Assembly: GCF_036248275.1 (NCBI RefSeq)
Contig: NZ_CP109181.1
Location: 186,001-250,000 of the forward strand
From: Streptomyces sp. NBC_01716
Lineage (GTDB): Bacteria > Actinomycetota > Actinomycetes > Streptomycetales > Streptomycetaceae
Reading direction: 5' to 3'
Length of the DNA stretch: 64,000 bases
In this document: one piece after another, positions 7,228 through 15,150 of the stretch
How the letters are laid out: every line of letters begins with the position of its first letter
How positions within the stretch are numbered: the first letter of the stretch is position 1
The notes under the pieces: model-generated
Seen by the model: the letters and a program-made list of their open reading frames with translations, nothing else
Database searches by the model: none
Told to the model about the DNA's origin: nothing
Translations under genes and position numbers: made by a program

Positions 7228-8522
7228 GACTTGTTCTTCCTGTCGCGCCTGCCGCGCCGGCTCAGCGTCCGCCGTTTGATCCTGGGCCAGTCGACGCCGC
7301 GCAGCCACGCGGCGAACGCCGTGAGTTGAGGGTGCCGCTCGCGCTGTTCCCGGGTTGATCTGTCCAGTTCCTCCAGCAGGCGCTGGGAGCGGTGGTCGGT
7401 GTCGAGTTCGTCGAGCAGTCTGTCGATCTCCGACAGCATCGCGCCGTGCAGCTGCCACTGGCGCGGGTGCCGCTGTACGCCTTCCAGCAGCAGATTCGCC
7501 GCTCTCTCGCGGGTCGCGACGGCGGCGCTCAGGTCCCCCGCGAGGCGGTCCTCCGCCGCCTCGGCGGCCTCGCTCGCCTGGGTGGTGACCAGCACGGCGA
7601 AGCTGACGAGCGCGTCGGCGACCAGCAACAGCAGTTCCTCCAGGGCGGCTCCCACCTCCGGCGCGAAGAGGTCTTCGTCCTGACGCTCCTTGGCGAGGTC
7701 CGTGATCGTGCGGGTGAGGACGCGCAGGACCACCGCGCAGATCTCCAGCGTGTCGAGGCCGGTACGGAGCACCACCCGGTGCAGCAGGCCTTCCTTGACC
7801 CGCGGATTGAGCCGCAGGCTGTCCTCGGCCTGGCGCAGTGCGGCGTCGACCCCCGCGACGCCGTGGTCGAGCCGCCGCGCCTCGTGCAGCCGGGCCGCGG
7901 CGCGCTCGACCGGGGTGGGGGTGGTCAGTTCTTCGCCTACGTCGCGCAGCAGCCTGCGCATCTGCCGGGCGAGGCCCTCGATGGACTCCCCGGCTGCGCC
8001 CACCCAGACCGGCGGCACGAACAGCACGTTGAACAGGAGCCCCACGACCGCGCCGATCAGCGTCTCCAGGATGCGGTCCCAGGCGGTGCCCGCCGCATGG
8101 GTGACGCCGAGTACGAGCATGGCGCTGATCGCGACCTCGGGCACGAACTCGTCGACGCGGACGAGCCGGCCGGCCAGGAGCGAGGCCAGGATGATCAGCC
8201 CCAGACTCCACCACGACAACCCCACGAGGATGCTGAACGCGACGGCGATGAGCACGCCCGCGACGACGGCGTTCACCCGTCGGACGCTGGTGGTGAGCGT
8301 GGAGTAGAGAGTCACCTGGACCACGAGCAGCGCGGTGAGGGGCGCGGTCAGCGGCGCGGGTTCGCTGCTCAGCCAGAGTGCGACGAGGTAGGCGAGCGTC
8401 GCGGCCGCCGTCGAGCGCAGGGTCTGGGTGAGGGTCGGGTCCTTCCGCAGATTCAGCAGATAGGTCAACGCCCCGTGCCCGGAGCCATCCTTGTCGTCTC
8501 TGTCCGCGGCCCGCAGTCTCAT
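7224..8522 (-). CDS. FUSC/aromatic-acid-exporter-like membrane protein
   Basis: A 432-residue protein from the ATG at 8522 (a GTG at 8597 is an alternative; neither has a strong ribosome site). The first 150 residues contain about six membrane segments (TLRSTAAATLAYLVALWLS, ALLVVQVTLYSTL, VNAVVAGVLIAVAFSILVGL, WSLGLIILASLLAGRL, VAISAMLVLGVTHAAG, LIGAVVGLLFNVLFVPPV). The rest is a long soluble helical region rich in Arg, Glu and Leu. This layout fits the FUSC/ArAE group of putative aromatic-acid exporters, most of them without known substrate. It is the probable operon partner of the Rrf2 gene upstream at 8608-9081. Confidence 0.7.
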   Translation of the reverse strand: MRLRAADRDDKDGSGHGALTYLLNLRKDPTLTQTLRSTAAATLAYLVALWLSSEPAPLTAPLTALLVVQVTLYSTLTTSVRRVNAVVAGVLIAVAFSILVGLSWWSLGLIILASLLAGRLVRVDEFVPEVAISAMLVLGVTHAAGTAWDRILETLIGAVVGLLFNVLFVPPVWVGAAGESIEGLARQMRRLLRDVGEELTTPTPVERAAARLHEARRLDHGVAGVDAALRQAEDSLRLNPRVKEGLLHRVVLRTGLDTLEICAVVLRVLTRTITDLAKERQDEDLFAPEVGAALEELLLLVADALVSFAVLVTTQASEAAEAAEDRLAGDLSAAVATRERAANLLLEGVQRHPRQWQLHGAMLSEIDRLLDELDTDHRSQRLLEELDRSTREQRERHPQLTAFAAWLRGVDWPRIKRRTLSRRGRRDRKNKS

Positions 8523-8607
8523 GAGCAGCACCCTGCCCACAGTCGGCGCGTGGAGTCCGTACGACACGCGGCACGCGGTGTTGACGCGAGCGCTCACCGG
8601 TCAGGCG

Positions 8608-9081
8608 TTACGGCGTTCCGGTCAGCCGGAGGCGGGTACGGGAGGGCGCGTACGCGGGCAGCGAGGCCAGGATGTCGGCCAGGGTGACCCCGGCGAGGCT
8701 GTCGCGCCACGCCTCGTGCGCGTCCGCCATCTTCTCGGCGAGGACGCAGGTACGACGGCAATCCTCCGCGGGCAGCGCGCCTCGTCCCTGCTGGCGGATC
8801 TCCCTGCACTCGTACGGCGGTGACGTGCCGTCGACGGCCTCCACCACCTGAAGCAGGGTGATCTCGGAGGCGGGCCGCGCGAGCCGGAATCCGCCCCGTG
8901 GCCCGGTGGTCGCGGTCAGCAGGCCGGCCCTGACGAGCGTCTTCAGCTGCTTGGCGAGATACGGGGCCGGCAGGTCGTAGTACTGCGCGAGCTGCGCGGT
9001 CGACGCTCCGGCGCCCGAATCGAGCTGCGCCAGGGACGTGGCGCAGTGCAGAACCCATTCGGTGCTCACAGGCAGCTTCAC
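8608..9081 (-). CDS. Rrf2-family transcriptional regulator
   Basis: A 157-residue Rrf2 protein; the GTG at 9081 (VKLPVSTEWVLHCATSLAQL) gives the usual N-terminus. The winged helix (AQYYDLPAPYLAKQLKTLVRAGLLTATTGPRGGFRLARP) is intact. It has three cysteines in YECREI...AEDCRRTCVL, spaced 14 and 3 residues apart, which differs from the Cys-X5-Cys-X5-Cys of IscR and NsrR; whether it binds an Fe-S cluster is open. It is divergent from the NAD(P)-binding protein at 9185 and shares a short AT-rich promoter region with a dyad. Likely target: that neighbour plus itself. Confidence 0.85.
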   Translation of the reverse strand: MKLPVSTEWVLHCATSLAQLDSGAGASTAQLAQYYDLPAPYLAKQLKTLVRAGLLTATTGPRGGFRLARPASEITLLQVVEAVDGTSPPYECREIRQQGRGALPAEDCRRTCVLAEKMADAHEAWRDSLAGVTLADILASLPAYAPSRTRLRLTGTP

Positions 9082-9103
9082 GACACCGAGCCTATCGCAG
9101 ATA

Positions 9104-9134
9104 TTACAGACCTTTTTCATCCATGATTCTGTTA
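9104..9134. promoter_or_regulatory. Candidate Rrf2 operator between divergent genes
   Basis: TTACAGA (9104-9110) faces TCTGTTA (9128-9134), a 7-bp arm pair with one mismatch in an unusually AT-rich stretch. It lies 23-53 bases before the Rrf2 start and 51-81 before the divergent gene. Position suggests an operator; the sequence alone does not prove it. Confidence 0.4.
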
Positions 9135-9184
9135 CTGTCCGGGGGCGGGATCGTGAGAAGGACTTCGAGAGAAGAGAGAGCACC

Positions 9185-9928
9185 ATGCGGATCGCAGTGG
9201 CCGGCGCGACCGGGAACATCGGCACCCTCACCGTGGCCGCACTCGAACGCGGCGGCCACGAGATCGTACGTATCAGCCGCTCCCTGGGCGTGGACCTGTC
9301 GACGGGCGACGGACTCGACAACGCGCTGACCGGCGTCGAAGCGGTCGTGGACGTCACCAACAGCCCCCCGGCCGACCGGGCCGGGACGGTCTCGTTCTTC
9401 GGCACCGCCACGGGCAATCTGCTGGCCGCCGAGGCGCGGGCCGGGGTACGGCACCATGTGCTGCTCTCCATCGTGGGTGTCGATCGCGTCGAGGGCAACG
9501 CGCACTACGCGGGCAAGCGGGAGCAGGAGCGCCTGGTGACGGCCGGGCCGGTGCCGTGGACGATCGTCCCCGCGGCGCAGTTCCACGACTTCGCGGCGAT
9601 GGTGGCGAGTTGGACGGAGCAGGACGGTGTCGCGATGGTCGCGCCGCTGCTCATGCAGCCCATCGCGCCCGCGGACGTGGCCGGCGTCCTCGCCGAGATC
9701 GTGGCGGGTGAGCCGCGGGGGCGGTACGCCGATGTCGTCGGGCCGGACCCGCAGGACCTGGTGGACATGGCGCGGCGTACCAACGACGCTCGCGGACATA
9801 CGGTGAAGCTGGTGCCGACCTGGTCGGGCATCTTCGGTCCGGAGATGGCCGGCAACGTCATGCTGGCGGGCGACAACGCCCGTATCGCACCGACCAGCTT
9901 CGACGAGTGGCTGGCGGAACAGCGGTAG
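9185..9928 (+). CDS. NmrA-like atypical SDR (NAD(P)H-binding protein)
   Basis: A 247-residue atypical short-chain dehydrogenase beginning at ATG 9185. The Rossmann motif is MRIAVAGATGNIGTLTVAAL (GATGNIG), followed by a strand with arginine after it (IVRISRS). The usual Tyr-X3-Lys is present as AHYAGKREQERLV. No membrane or signal segment is seen. Such proteins are NAD(P)H-dependent reductases or redox sensors of unknown substrate and often sit next to Rrf2 or MarR genes. Here it is divergent from an Rrf2 gene, which probably regulates it. It is convergent with the MFS gene, 36 bases away. Confidence 0.8.
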   Translation: MRIAVAGATGNIGTLTVAALERGGHEIVRISRSLGVDLSTGDGLDNALTGVEAVVDVTNSPPADRAGTVSFFGTATGNLLAAEARAGVRHHVLLSIVGVDRVEGNAHYAGKREQERLVTAGPVPWTIVPAAQFHDFAAMVASWTEQDGVAMVAPLLMQPIAPADVAGVLAEIVAGEPRGRYADVVGPDPQDLVDMARRTNDARGHTVKLVPTWSGIFGPEMAGNVMLAGDNARIAPTSFDEWLAEQR

Positions 9929-9964
9929 AGGGCGGGCGCTTGGCGTACCCGGCGGCAGGGCCTA

Positions 9965-11380
9965 TCACTTGACGGTTCGTGTCAGCCGAGTGCCGGATTC
10001 CGGCTCCGGGCCCGAGCCGGGCGGCCGACGCGGTGTTGGTACGACCGGGTCGTCGGCCGCGCGGCCCTTGCCGCGCAGCCGGTCCATCTCCCGCCATTCC
10101 GGGCGCAGTCCGGTGAGATTCGTCGTGAGAAAGTACACCGCCCCTCCCACCAGCAGCACCGGCGCCAGTCCGGTCAGGGCCACCGCCGCGCCCCCGAGCA
10201 GCCCGCCGAGCGGCATCCCGGACCAGGAGAGCGCGCCGCTGAGCGCCTTGACCCGGCCGAGCAGACGGCGGGGTACGCGTTCGTAACTGACCGCCGCCAG
10301 AATGGGGTTGAGGAATCCGGCGCCGAAACCACCGACCGCGAAGACGACCACCACGACCCACAGCGGTGCGGGCGAGGCGAGGATCAGCCAGCGCGGCGCG
10401 CCCGCGAGCAGGAATCCGCCGAAGAACACCACGCGGCGCCGCATCCGGTGCGCGACGCCCGCCGCTATCAGGCTGCCGCCGATCGCGGCGAGTCCGCCCG
10501 CGCCCGCGCACAGTCCGATGGCGCTCGGTCCGTTGCCCGACTCCTTGGCCCAGACGGGGAGGAGGACGGCGCTGAACGCCGCGTCCAGGAAGTTGGTGAC
10601 CATGACCATCACGACGATCGTGAGGAGCAGCGGCTCGCCGCGCAGGAAGGTGAAGCCCTGGCCGAACCGCCGCCAGTAGCCCGGCTCCGTGGGTGCGTCG
10701 GTGCCGTCCTGCGGCGACGGAGTGTGCGGGACCGGGCGGCCCATGCCACGCGGCAGCACCAGCCCGATGACCACCGAACCGAGCGCGAAACAGGCCGCGT
10801 TGACGGTGAGCCCGGTCAACGGCCCGAGGACCGCGATGAGGGCGCCGCCCGCCGCCGGGCCGATGGTGGAGGCGAGCCGTTCGGTCACACCGGCGAAGCC
10901 GGTGGCCCGCTCCAGAGGTACGCGGCCGTGGTCCGCCGCCTCGGGGACCATGACGTCCTTCGCGAGATCGCCCGGTCCCCGCGCCGCGCCGATCAACGCG
11001 ACGAGCACGAGCAGCAGCGGGAACGAGAGCAGGTCAGCCGCGTGGAGTACGGGTACGGCGAGGGCGGCGGCGGAGCTGACCAGGTCGGTGGTCCAGGAGA
11101 TGGTCCGTGGTCCGGCCCGGTCCACCAGCGGTCCGGTGAACGCCTTCACCAGCACGTACGGCGCCATCTCGCAGAAGGCCACCACCCCCGTCCGGGTGGC
11201 ACTGCCGGTGGTGACGAGAACGAACCAGGGCAGCGCGATGGCCGAGACGCGCGTACCGGTCAACGAGACCGCCATCGCCGTGAGTACACCGACGAGCGGC
11301 AGCAGCGTACGCCGCTCCGGCGGTTCCGGCGCGCCGTTGGAGCCCTTCGTCCCCGGCTCGCGTCCCCCGGGCTTCCTCAC
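9965..11380 (-). CDS. MFS transporter (12 TM)
   Basis: A 471-residue major facilitator, start GTG at 11380 with GGAG upstream. The GTG overlaps the TGA of the ArsR gene (GTGA), so the two are translationally coupled. Twelve membrane segments can be drawn, from LLPLVGVLTAMAVSLTGTRVSAIALPWFVL to GGLLGGAAVALTGLAPVLLVGGAVYFLTT. The loop PLVDRAGPRTISWTTD matches the conserved Asp/Arg loop 2-3 of MFS. The type resembles enterobactin- and macrolide-like exporters. The substrate is unknown, but linkage to an ArsR-type regulator suggests induced efflux. Confidence 0.85.
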   Translation of the reverse strand: MRKPGGREPGTKGSNGAPEPPERRTLLPLVGVLTAMAVSLTGTRVSAIALPWFVLVTTGSATRTGVVAFCEMAPYVLVKAFTGPLVDRAGPRTISWTTDLVSSAAALAVPVLHAADLLSFPLLLVLVALIGAARGPGDLAKDVMVPEAADHGRVPLERATGFAGVTERLASTIGPAAGGALIAVLGPLTGLTVNAACFALGSVVIGLVLPRGMGRPVPHTPSPQDGTDAPTEPGYWRRFGQGFTFLRGEPLLLTIVVMVMVTNFLDAAFSAVLLPVWAKESGNGPSAIGLCAGAGGLAAIGGSLIAAGVAHRMRRRVVFFGGFLLAGAPRWLILASPAPLWVVVVVFAVGGFGAGFLNPILAAVSYERVPRRLLGRVKALSGALSWSGMPLGGLLGGAAVALTGLAPVLLVGGAVYFLTTNLTGLRPEWREMDRLRGKGRAADDPVVPTPRRPPGSGPEPESGTRLTRTVK

Positions 11381-12063
11381 GAGGTCTCCGTTCCCCGCCG
11401 CCGTTCGGGAGCGGGGTCGCCGTCGGGAGTCTCGTCGGAGGGGTCGAGGGTGTCGGGTACGTCCAGCTCCGGCAGGATCTGGGAGATGAGGGAGACACGC
11501 TCGGCGCCCTCCGGCGCCTCGGCCGCAGTCTCCGGGCTGTCCGGCCGGTAACGGGCAACGAGCGCGTGGAGCTCCTCCCGCAGCTTCACCGTCTCCTCGG
11601 GGGTCAGCCGCAACGGCCAGTCGCTGATGTCGAAGGTGCCGCGCCACCGGTCGGGCATCGTCTGGAGTTCGCTGAGCGCCCGTTGGGTGCGCAGGGTGTA
11701 CGCGGCGGCGACCGACTGGAGATACGCCAGGGCCGCCTCGGGCTCCCGTTCCGCGAGGTCGGGCTCGCGGAACCAGGTCGACCGGTGAACCGCGCGCCAC
11801 CAGCGTTCCCGCGCGTTGCCGCGCTCGGTGTCCTCCTCGACGAACCCGGCGTCGCCGAGCTGGCGCAGGTGATAGCTGGCCGTACCGGAGTTGACCCCCA
11901 GCCGCTCGGCCAGCCGGGTGGCCGTCGAGGGGCCGAACTTCCGCAGGAGCCCGACCAGTTGGACCCGTACCGGATGTGCCAGGGCACGCAGCCCCTTGGC
12001 GTCCAGGACGACCGTGTTCGACTCGTGCTTGGGGCCGTGCGGGGCGTCGTGCGAATCCGTCAT
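11377..12063 (-). CDS. ArsR-type winged-helix regulator (HTH_20)
   Basis: A 228-residue regulator from ATG 12063. The N-terminal ArsR-like winged helix reads LDAKGLRALAHPVRVQLVGLLRKFGPSTATRLAERLGVNSGTASYHLRQLGDAGFVEED, followed by ERWWRAVHRSTWF. A long helical C-terminal part (residues 115-190) probably mediates dimerisation or ligand binding. No metal-binding Cys pair is visible. The larger size and missing Cys fit the subgroup that controls drug or solute exporters. It is the first gene of a two-gene operon with the MFS gene, and three palindromic decamers lie 28-65 bases upstream of its start. Confidence 0.87.
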   Translation of the reverse strand: MTDSHDAPHGPKHESNTVVLDAKGLRALAHPVRVQLVGLLRKFGPSTATRLAERLGVNSGTASYHLRQLGDAGFVEEDTERGNARERWWRAVHRSTWFREPDLAEREPEAALAYLQSVAAAYTLRTQRALSELQTMPDRWRGTFDISDWPLRLTPEETVKLREELHALVARYRPDSPETAAEAPEGAERVSLISQILPELDVPDTLDPSDETPDGDPAPERRRGTETS

Positions 12064-12090
12064 GCCGAGCAGCCTAGACCGCGAACAACT

Positions 12091-12128
12091 CTTTGCGAAG
12101 ACTCCTTCGCGAAGAAATCTTTGCGAAG
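12091..12128. promoter_or_regulatory. Three palindromic decamers at 14-bp spacing (ArsR operator)
   Basis: CTTTGCGAAG (12091-12100), CTTCGCGAAG (12105-12114) and CTTTGCGAAG (12119-12128) recur at exactly 14-bp intervals. The middle copy is a perfect palindrome and the outer two are near-palindromes. They lie just upstream of the ArsR start at 12063 and upstream of the divergent gene at 12247, so both could be controlled. Confidence 0.75.
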
Positions 12129-12246
12129 GGATGTGCGCGGCGGATTCTTCATGCTGGCGCCGCCGACGCGGCGGCACCAGCTACTGCTGATGCGCGGCGC
12201 TCTCCCCCGTTGTTCCATGGACGGAGGGCTGAGGAGAGGGGACGTC

Positions 12247-12546
12247 ATGGTCACAGTGGAACTGACGCGCTTCCGGGTGGACGCGGACAAGAACGAGCTT
12301 CTGCTGGCCACCCGCCCGGCGATGCTCGCGGACTTCCGCGCGGACAGGCGGGGATTCCTCGATGCCCGGCTGGTCAGGCTGCCGGACAACGAATGGCTGG
12401 ACATCATCACCTGGGAGACGCCGGAGGACTTCGCCGCGTCGCGGGACAAGGGACCGAACCGGCCGGGGATCGCCGACTTCTTCTCGGCGATCGCCGAGCT
12501 GACCAGCGCGGAGGAAGGTTCCCTGGAACAGAGCGGTGTCGAATAA
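12247..12546 (+). CDS. Small dimeric alpha/beta-barrel protein (antibiotic biosynthesis monooxygenase-like)
   Basis: A 99-residue protein with a strong GAGGAG site before ATG 12247. The pattern VTVELTRFRVDADKNELLLATRPAMLADFRADRRGFLDARLVRL...EWLDIITWETPEDF is that of the dimeric alpha/beta-barrel (ABM/EthD-like) fold: a strand, a helix with many charged residues, then two strands ending in W. Members include heme-degrading or quinone-forming monooxygenases, and many have unknown roles. It is divergent from the ArsR gene and shares its operator region, so it may belong to the same response as the MFS pump. No catalytic residue can be assigned. Confidence 0.65.
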   Translation: MVTVELTRFRVDADKNELLLATRPAMLADFRADRRGFLDARLVRLPDNEWLDIITWETPEDFAASRDKGPNRPGIADFFSAIAELTSAEEGSLEQSGVE

Positions 12547-12611
12547 CACCTGAGCTCGGCCCTTGCGAGGTACGGCGCCGGCGATCGAGCTTGGGCCACC
12601 AGGAGCCCCGG

Positions 12612-13145
12612 TCAGTCGCGCGGGCCCTCCGTCACGGACAGCCACTTGGCCAGCAGGGATTCGAGCTGCTCGGCCTCGTCCTCCGTCAGCGCGTCGAGCA
12701 GACGGCGCTCGTTGGCCATGTGCTCGGAGAAGGCGCGATCGATCAGCTCACGGCCTGCCGGGGTCAGCGCGACGACCCTGCCGCGCCCGTCGCTGTCACT
12801 CACCCGCCGCGAGACGAGCCCGGCCCGTTCGAGCCGGTCGACGCGTTTCGTCATCGCGCCCGTGGTGACCATCGTGTGCTCGGCCAGCTCGCCGGGGGCG
12901 CGTTCGTACGGCGCGCCCGCTCGCCGCAGGGCCGCGAGGACGTCGAAGTCACCCTCCCCCAGCCCGTACTTCCGGAACACGACGCACAACTCCTCGGTGA
13001 GATACACGCTGAGGCGGTGCAGCCGCCCGATCACACCCTGCGGGCGTACGTCGACATCGGGGCGTTCACGGGCCCATTCCCGCTGAATACGGGCCACGCG
13101 GTCAACAGTGCCGATGCGGTCAATGAGGTCAAGGGATTCGGCCAT
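12612..13145 (-). CDS. MarR-family transcriptional regulator
   Basis: A 177-residue MarR repressor, start ATG 13145. The winged helix is GEGDFDVLAALRRAG...PGELAEHTMVTTGAMTKRVDRLERAGLVSRRVSDSDGRGRVVALTPAGRELIDRAF, with the DxRxxxxxLT wing typical of the family. N- and C-terminal helices form the dimer interface. It is divergent from an EamA transporter gene, and a 22-bp dyad lies between the two starts, so it probably represses both. The inducer is unknown. Confidence 0.9.
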   Translation of the reverse strand: MAESLDLIDRIGTVDRVARIQREWARERPDVDVRPQGVIGRLHRLSVYLTEELCVVFRKYGLGEGDFDVLAALRRAGAPYERAPGELAEHTMVTTGAMTKRVDRLERAGLVSRRVSDSDGRGRVVALTPAGRELIDRAFSEHMANERRLLDALTEDEAEQLESLLAKWLSVTEGPRD

Positions 13146-13154
13146 GCACAGAAC

Positions 13155-13176
13155 AATACCTTCCTAGGAAGATATT
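13155..13176. promoter_or_regulatory. MarR operator dyad overlapping a leaderless promoter
   Basis: A perfect 12-bp palindrome CTTCCTAGGAAG (13160-13171) sits inside a 22-bp dyad with one mismatched pair (13155-13176). Its right arm contains TATTAT (13173-13178), a likely -10 box eight bases before the EamA start codon at 13186, so that mRNA would be leaderless. Binding here would block transcription of the transporter and of marR. Confidence 0.7.
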
Positions 13177-13185
13177 ATCGCCTTC

Positions 13186-14124
13186 ATGGAATCCACCGCC
13201 CGTTGGTCACTGGTCACCGCCCTCGCGCCCATCGCGTGGGGCACGTCGTACTTCGTCACCCAGCGCTATCTGCCGGCCGACCATCCGCTGTACGGGGCGG
13301 TGTTCCGGGCCCTGCCCGCCGGGATCCTGCTGCTGGCGCTCAGCCGGCGGCTGCCGCACGGCGCGCTGTGGTGGAAGGCGCTGGTGCTGGGCACCCTGAA
13401 CATGGGCGCGTTCTTCGCCCTCGTCTACATCGCCGCGCAACTCCTGCCGGTCAGCATCGCGTCAACGGTCATGGCGACCGCGCCGGTAGTGATGATGCTG
13501 CTGGCCTGGCCGCTGCTGGCGGAGCGCCCGCAGATACTGCCGGTCGTCGGCGCCGGCATCGGTATCGCGGGCGTCTGCGTCATGCTCCTCACGAACGCGA
13601 CCGGGATCGATCCGCTCGGCGTGCTCGCCTCCGTCGCGGCCATGACGATGTCGTCGGCCGGCTTCATACTCACCAAGAAGTGGTGCCCGGACGTCGACGT
13701 ACTCGCCCTGACCTCGTGGCAGCTGATCGCCGGAGGGGCCGTTCTCCTGCCCGTCGCGGTCGCCGTCGAAGGGGCACCGCCGGTCCTGAACGGGAGCGCG
13801 GCGCTCGGTTTCATCTATCTGTCCGGAGTGACGACCGCTCTCGCCTTCACCGCGTGGTTCAAGGGTCTGCGACATCTGAGCGCGGGGACGGTGGGGCTCA
13901 TCGGCCTCCTCAACCCGGTCACCGGCGTTCTGCTCGGCACGCTCGTCGCCGGAGACACCCTCACCGCACGCCAGGGCGCCGGGCTGGTGCTGGTGTTCGC
14001 CGGCATCGTGCTGGGACAGCCGGGCGTGACGCGCGCGGTGCGTGCCCGGCGCGCCCGCCGGTCGATGGCGGAGGCCGGTGTCGCCGCACCACCCGAACAT
14101 CCACGCCCGCGCCAACAGGCCTGA
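13186..14124 (+). CDS. EamA-family (DMT) transporter
   Basis: A 312-residue drug/metabolite transporter with ten predicted membrane segments in two repeats of five. Repeat one starts WSLVTALAPIAWGTSYFVTQRYLP and includes LGTLNMGAFFALVYIAAQLLPVSIASTVMATAPVVMMLLAWPLLAERP. Repeat two covers LTSWQLIAGGAVLLPVAVAVEG, LGFIYLSGVTTALAFTAWFKGL and TVGLIGLLNPVTGVLLGTLVAGDTLT. These are the two EamA domains; the family exports amino acids or small metabolites. The start ATG 13186 has no ribosome site but a -10 box just upstream. The MarR gene next door is the likely repressor. Confidence 0.88.
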   Translation: MESTARWSLVTALAPIAWGTSYFVTQRYLPADHPLYGAVFRALPAGILLLALSRRLPHGALWWKALVLGTLNMGAFFALVYIAAQLLPVSIASTVMATAPVVMMLLAWPLLAERPQILPVVGAGIGIAGVCVMLLTNATGIDPLGVLASVAAMTMSSAGFILTKKWCPDVDVLALTSWQLIAGGAVLLPVAVAVEGAPPVLNGSAALGFIYLSGVTTALAFTAWFKGLRHLSAGTVGLIGLLNPVTGVLLGTLVAGDTLTARQGAGLVLVFAGIVLGQPGVTRAVRARRARRSMAEAGVAAPPEHPRPRQQA

Positions 14125-14175
14125 TTCCGGGGGCGGTTGGAGCCCGGGTCTGAGCCACCCGCAAACCGACGCCCC

Positions 14176-14955
14176 TCAGTGCACGTGAAATCCGCCGTCC
14201 ACGAAGACCGACTGCCCCGTGACGTACGAGGAGGCCCGGCTCGCCAGGAACACGGCCGCGCCCGCGAAGTCCTCCGCCACCCCGTTGCGCCCGGTCATCG
14301 TGCGCGCGGCGAGCGCGGCCACCCGCTCGGGGTCGGACGACAGCCGTTCGTTCAGCGGCGTCATCACGAAGCCCGGCACAAGCGCGTTGCAGGTGACCCC
14401 GTACGGCGACCAGGCCTCGGCCTGCGAGCGGGTCAGCGACTCCAACGCGCCCTTGGAGACCCCGTAGACACCGCTCTGGACGAAGGCCCGGTGCGCCTGC
14501 TGGGACGTGACATGGATGATCCGTCCGAAACCGCGCTCGGCCATGCCGGGTCCGAACCGCTGCCCCAGCAGATACGGCGCCTGAAGATTCACCGCCATCG
14601 TCGCGTCCCACACGTCGTCGCCGGTCTCCCCCAGCGGAGGCCGCAGGTTGATCCCGGCGCAGTTGACGAGGGTGTCGGGTTCGCCGAAGACCTCCGCCGC
14701 CTCGTCGGCCGCCGTACGTACACCCTCGCGCGTACCGAGGTCGCCCGCCACCCATGCCGCGCGGCAGCCACGGTCCGTCAACTCATCGACAGCGGCGACC
14801 AGTTCGGCCTTCCGGCGCGCCACGATGACGACGCTCGCCCCGGCGCGGGCAAGGGCTTCGGCGATGCCCTTGCCGATGCCGGAGCTTCCACCGGTGACCA
14901 GGGCCACGCGGCCTTCCAGAGAGAAGAGCTGGGAGAGGTACGCCTGCGATTCCAT
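14176..14955 (-). CDS. SDR oxidoreductase, gluconate 5-dehydrogenase-like
   Basis: A 259-residue classical short-chain dehydrogenase. It has the NAD(P) motif TGGSSGIGKGIA, the NAG-type NCAGINLRPP, the catalytic Ser in HVTSQQA, and YGVSK (Tyr-X3-Lys). An N-terminal extension MESQAYLSQLFSLEGRVALVTGG precedes the first strand, as in sugar-acid dehydrogenases such as gluconate 5-dehydrogenase. The basic residues VARRKAE after strand two suggest NADP. It is divergent from a LacI regulator with a doubled operator between them, and the remnant of a metabolite:proton symporter lies beyond the LacI gene. This points to a former sugar-acid uptake and oxidation locus. Confidence 0.85.
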   Translation of the reverse strand: MESQAYLSQLFSLEGRVALVTGGSSGIGKGIAEALARAGASVVIVARRKAELVAAVDELTDRGCRAAWVAGDLGTREGVRTAADEAAEVFGEPDTLVNCAGINLRPPLGETGDDVWDATMAVNLQAPYLLGQRFGPGMAERGFGRIIHVTSQQAHRAFVQSGVYGVSKGALESLTRSQAEAWSPYGVTCNALVPGFVMTPLNERLSSDPERVAALAARTMTGRNGVAEDFAGAAVFLASRASSYVTGQSVFVDGGFHVH

Positions 14956-15084
14956 CCCCGCAGATTAGATGTCGCACCAGGCTCCCGGCCTGGTGGGGGG
15001 CGCGCCCGGAGCACGGGCCGAGCGGGGAAACGGATCGGTCGAACCCCTTGACGCGGCCGGGAAGAGCCTCCAGGATCCTGTCTC

Positions 15085-15110
15085 GGAAACGTTTCCATGG
15101 AAACGTTTCC
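15085..15110. promoter_or_regulatory. Doubled LacI operator
   Basis: Two copies of the perfect palindrome GGAAACGTTTCC (15085-15096 and 15099-15110) are joined by AT, so the whole 26 bp is one perfect palindrome. This is the typical LacI/GalR form with a central CG. It lies between the divergent SDR (start 14955) and LacI (start 15151) genes. Confidence 0.85.
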
Positions 15111-15150
15111 AGATGTCCGCCCACACGTAATCGATCCACAAGAGGCACCC

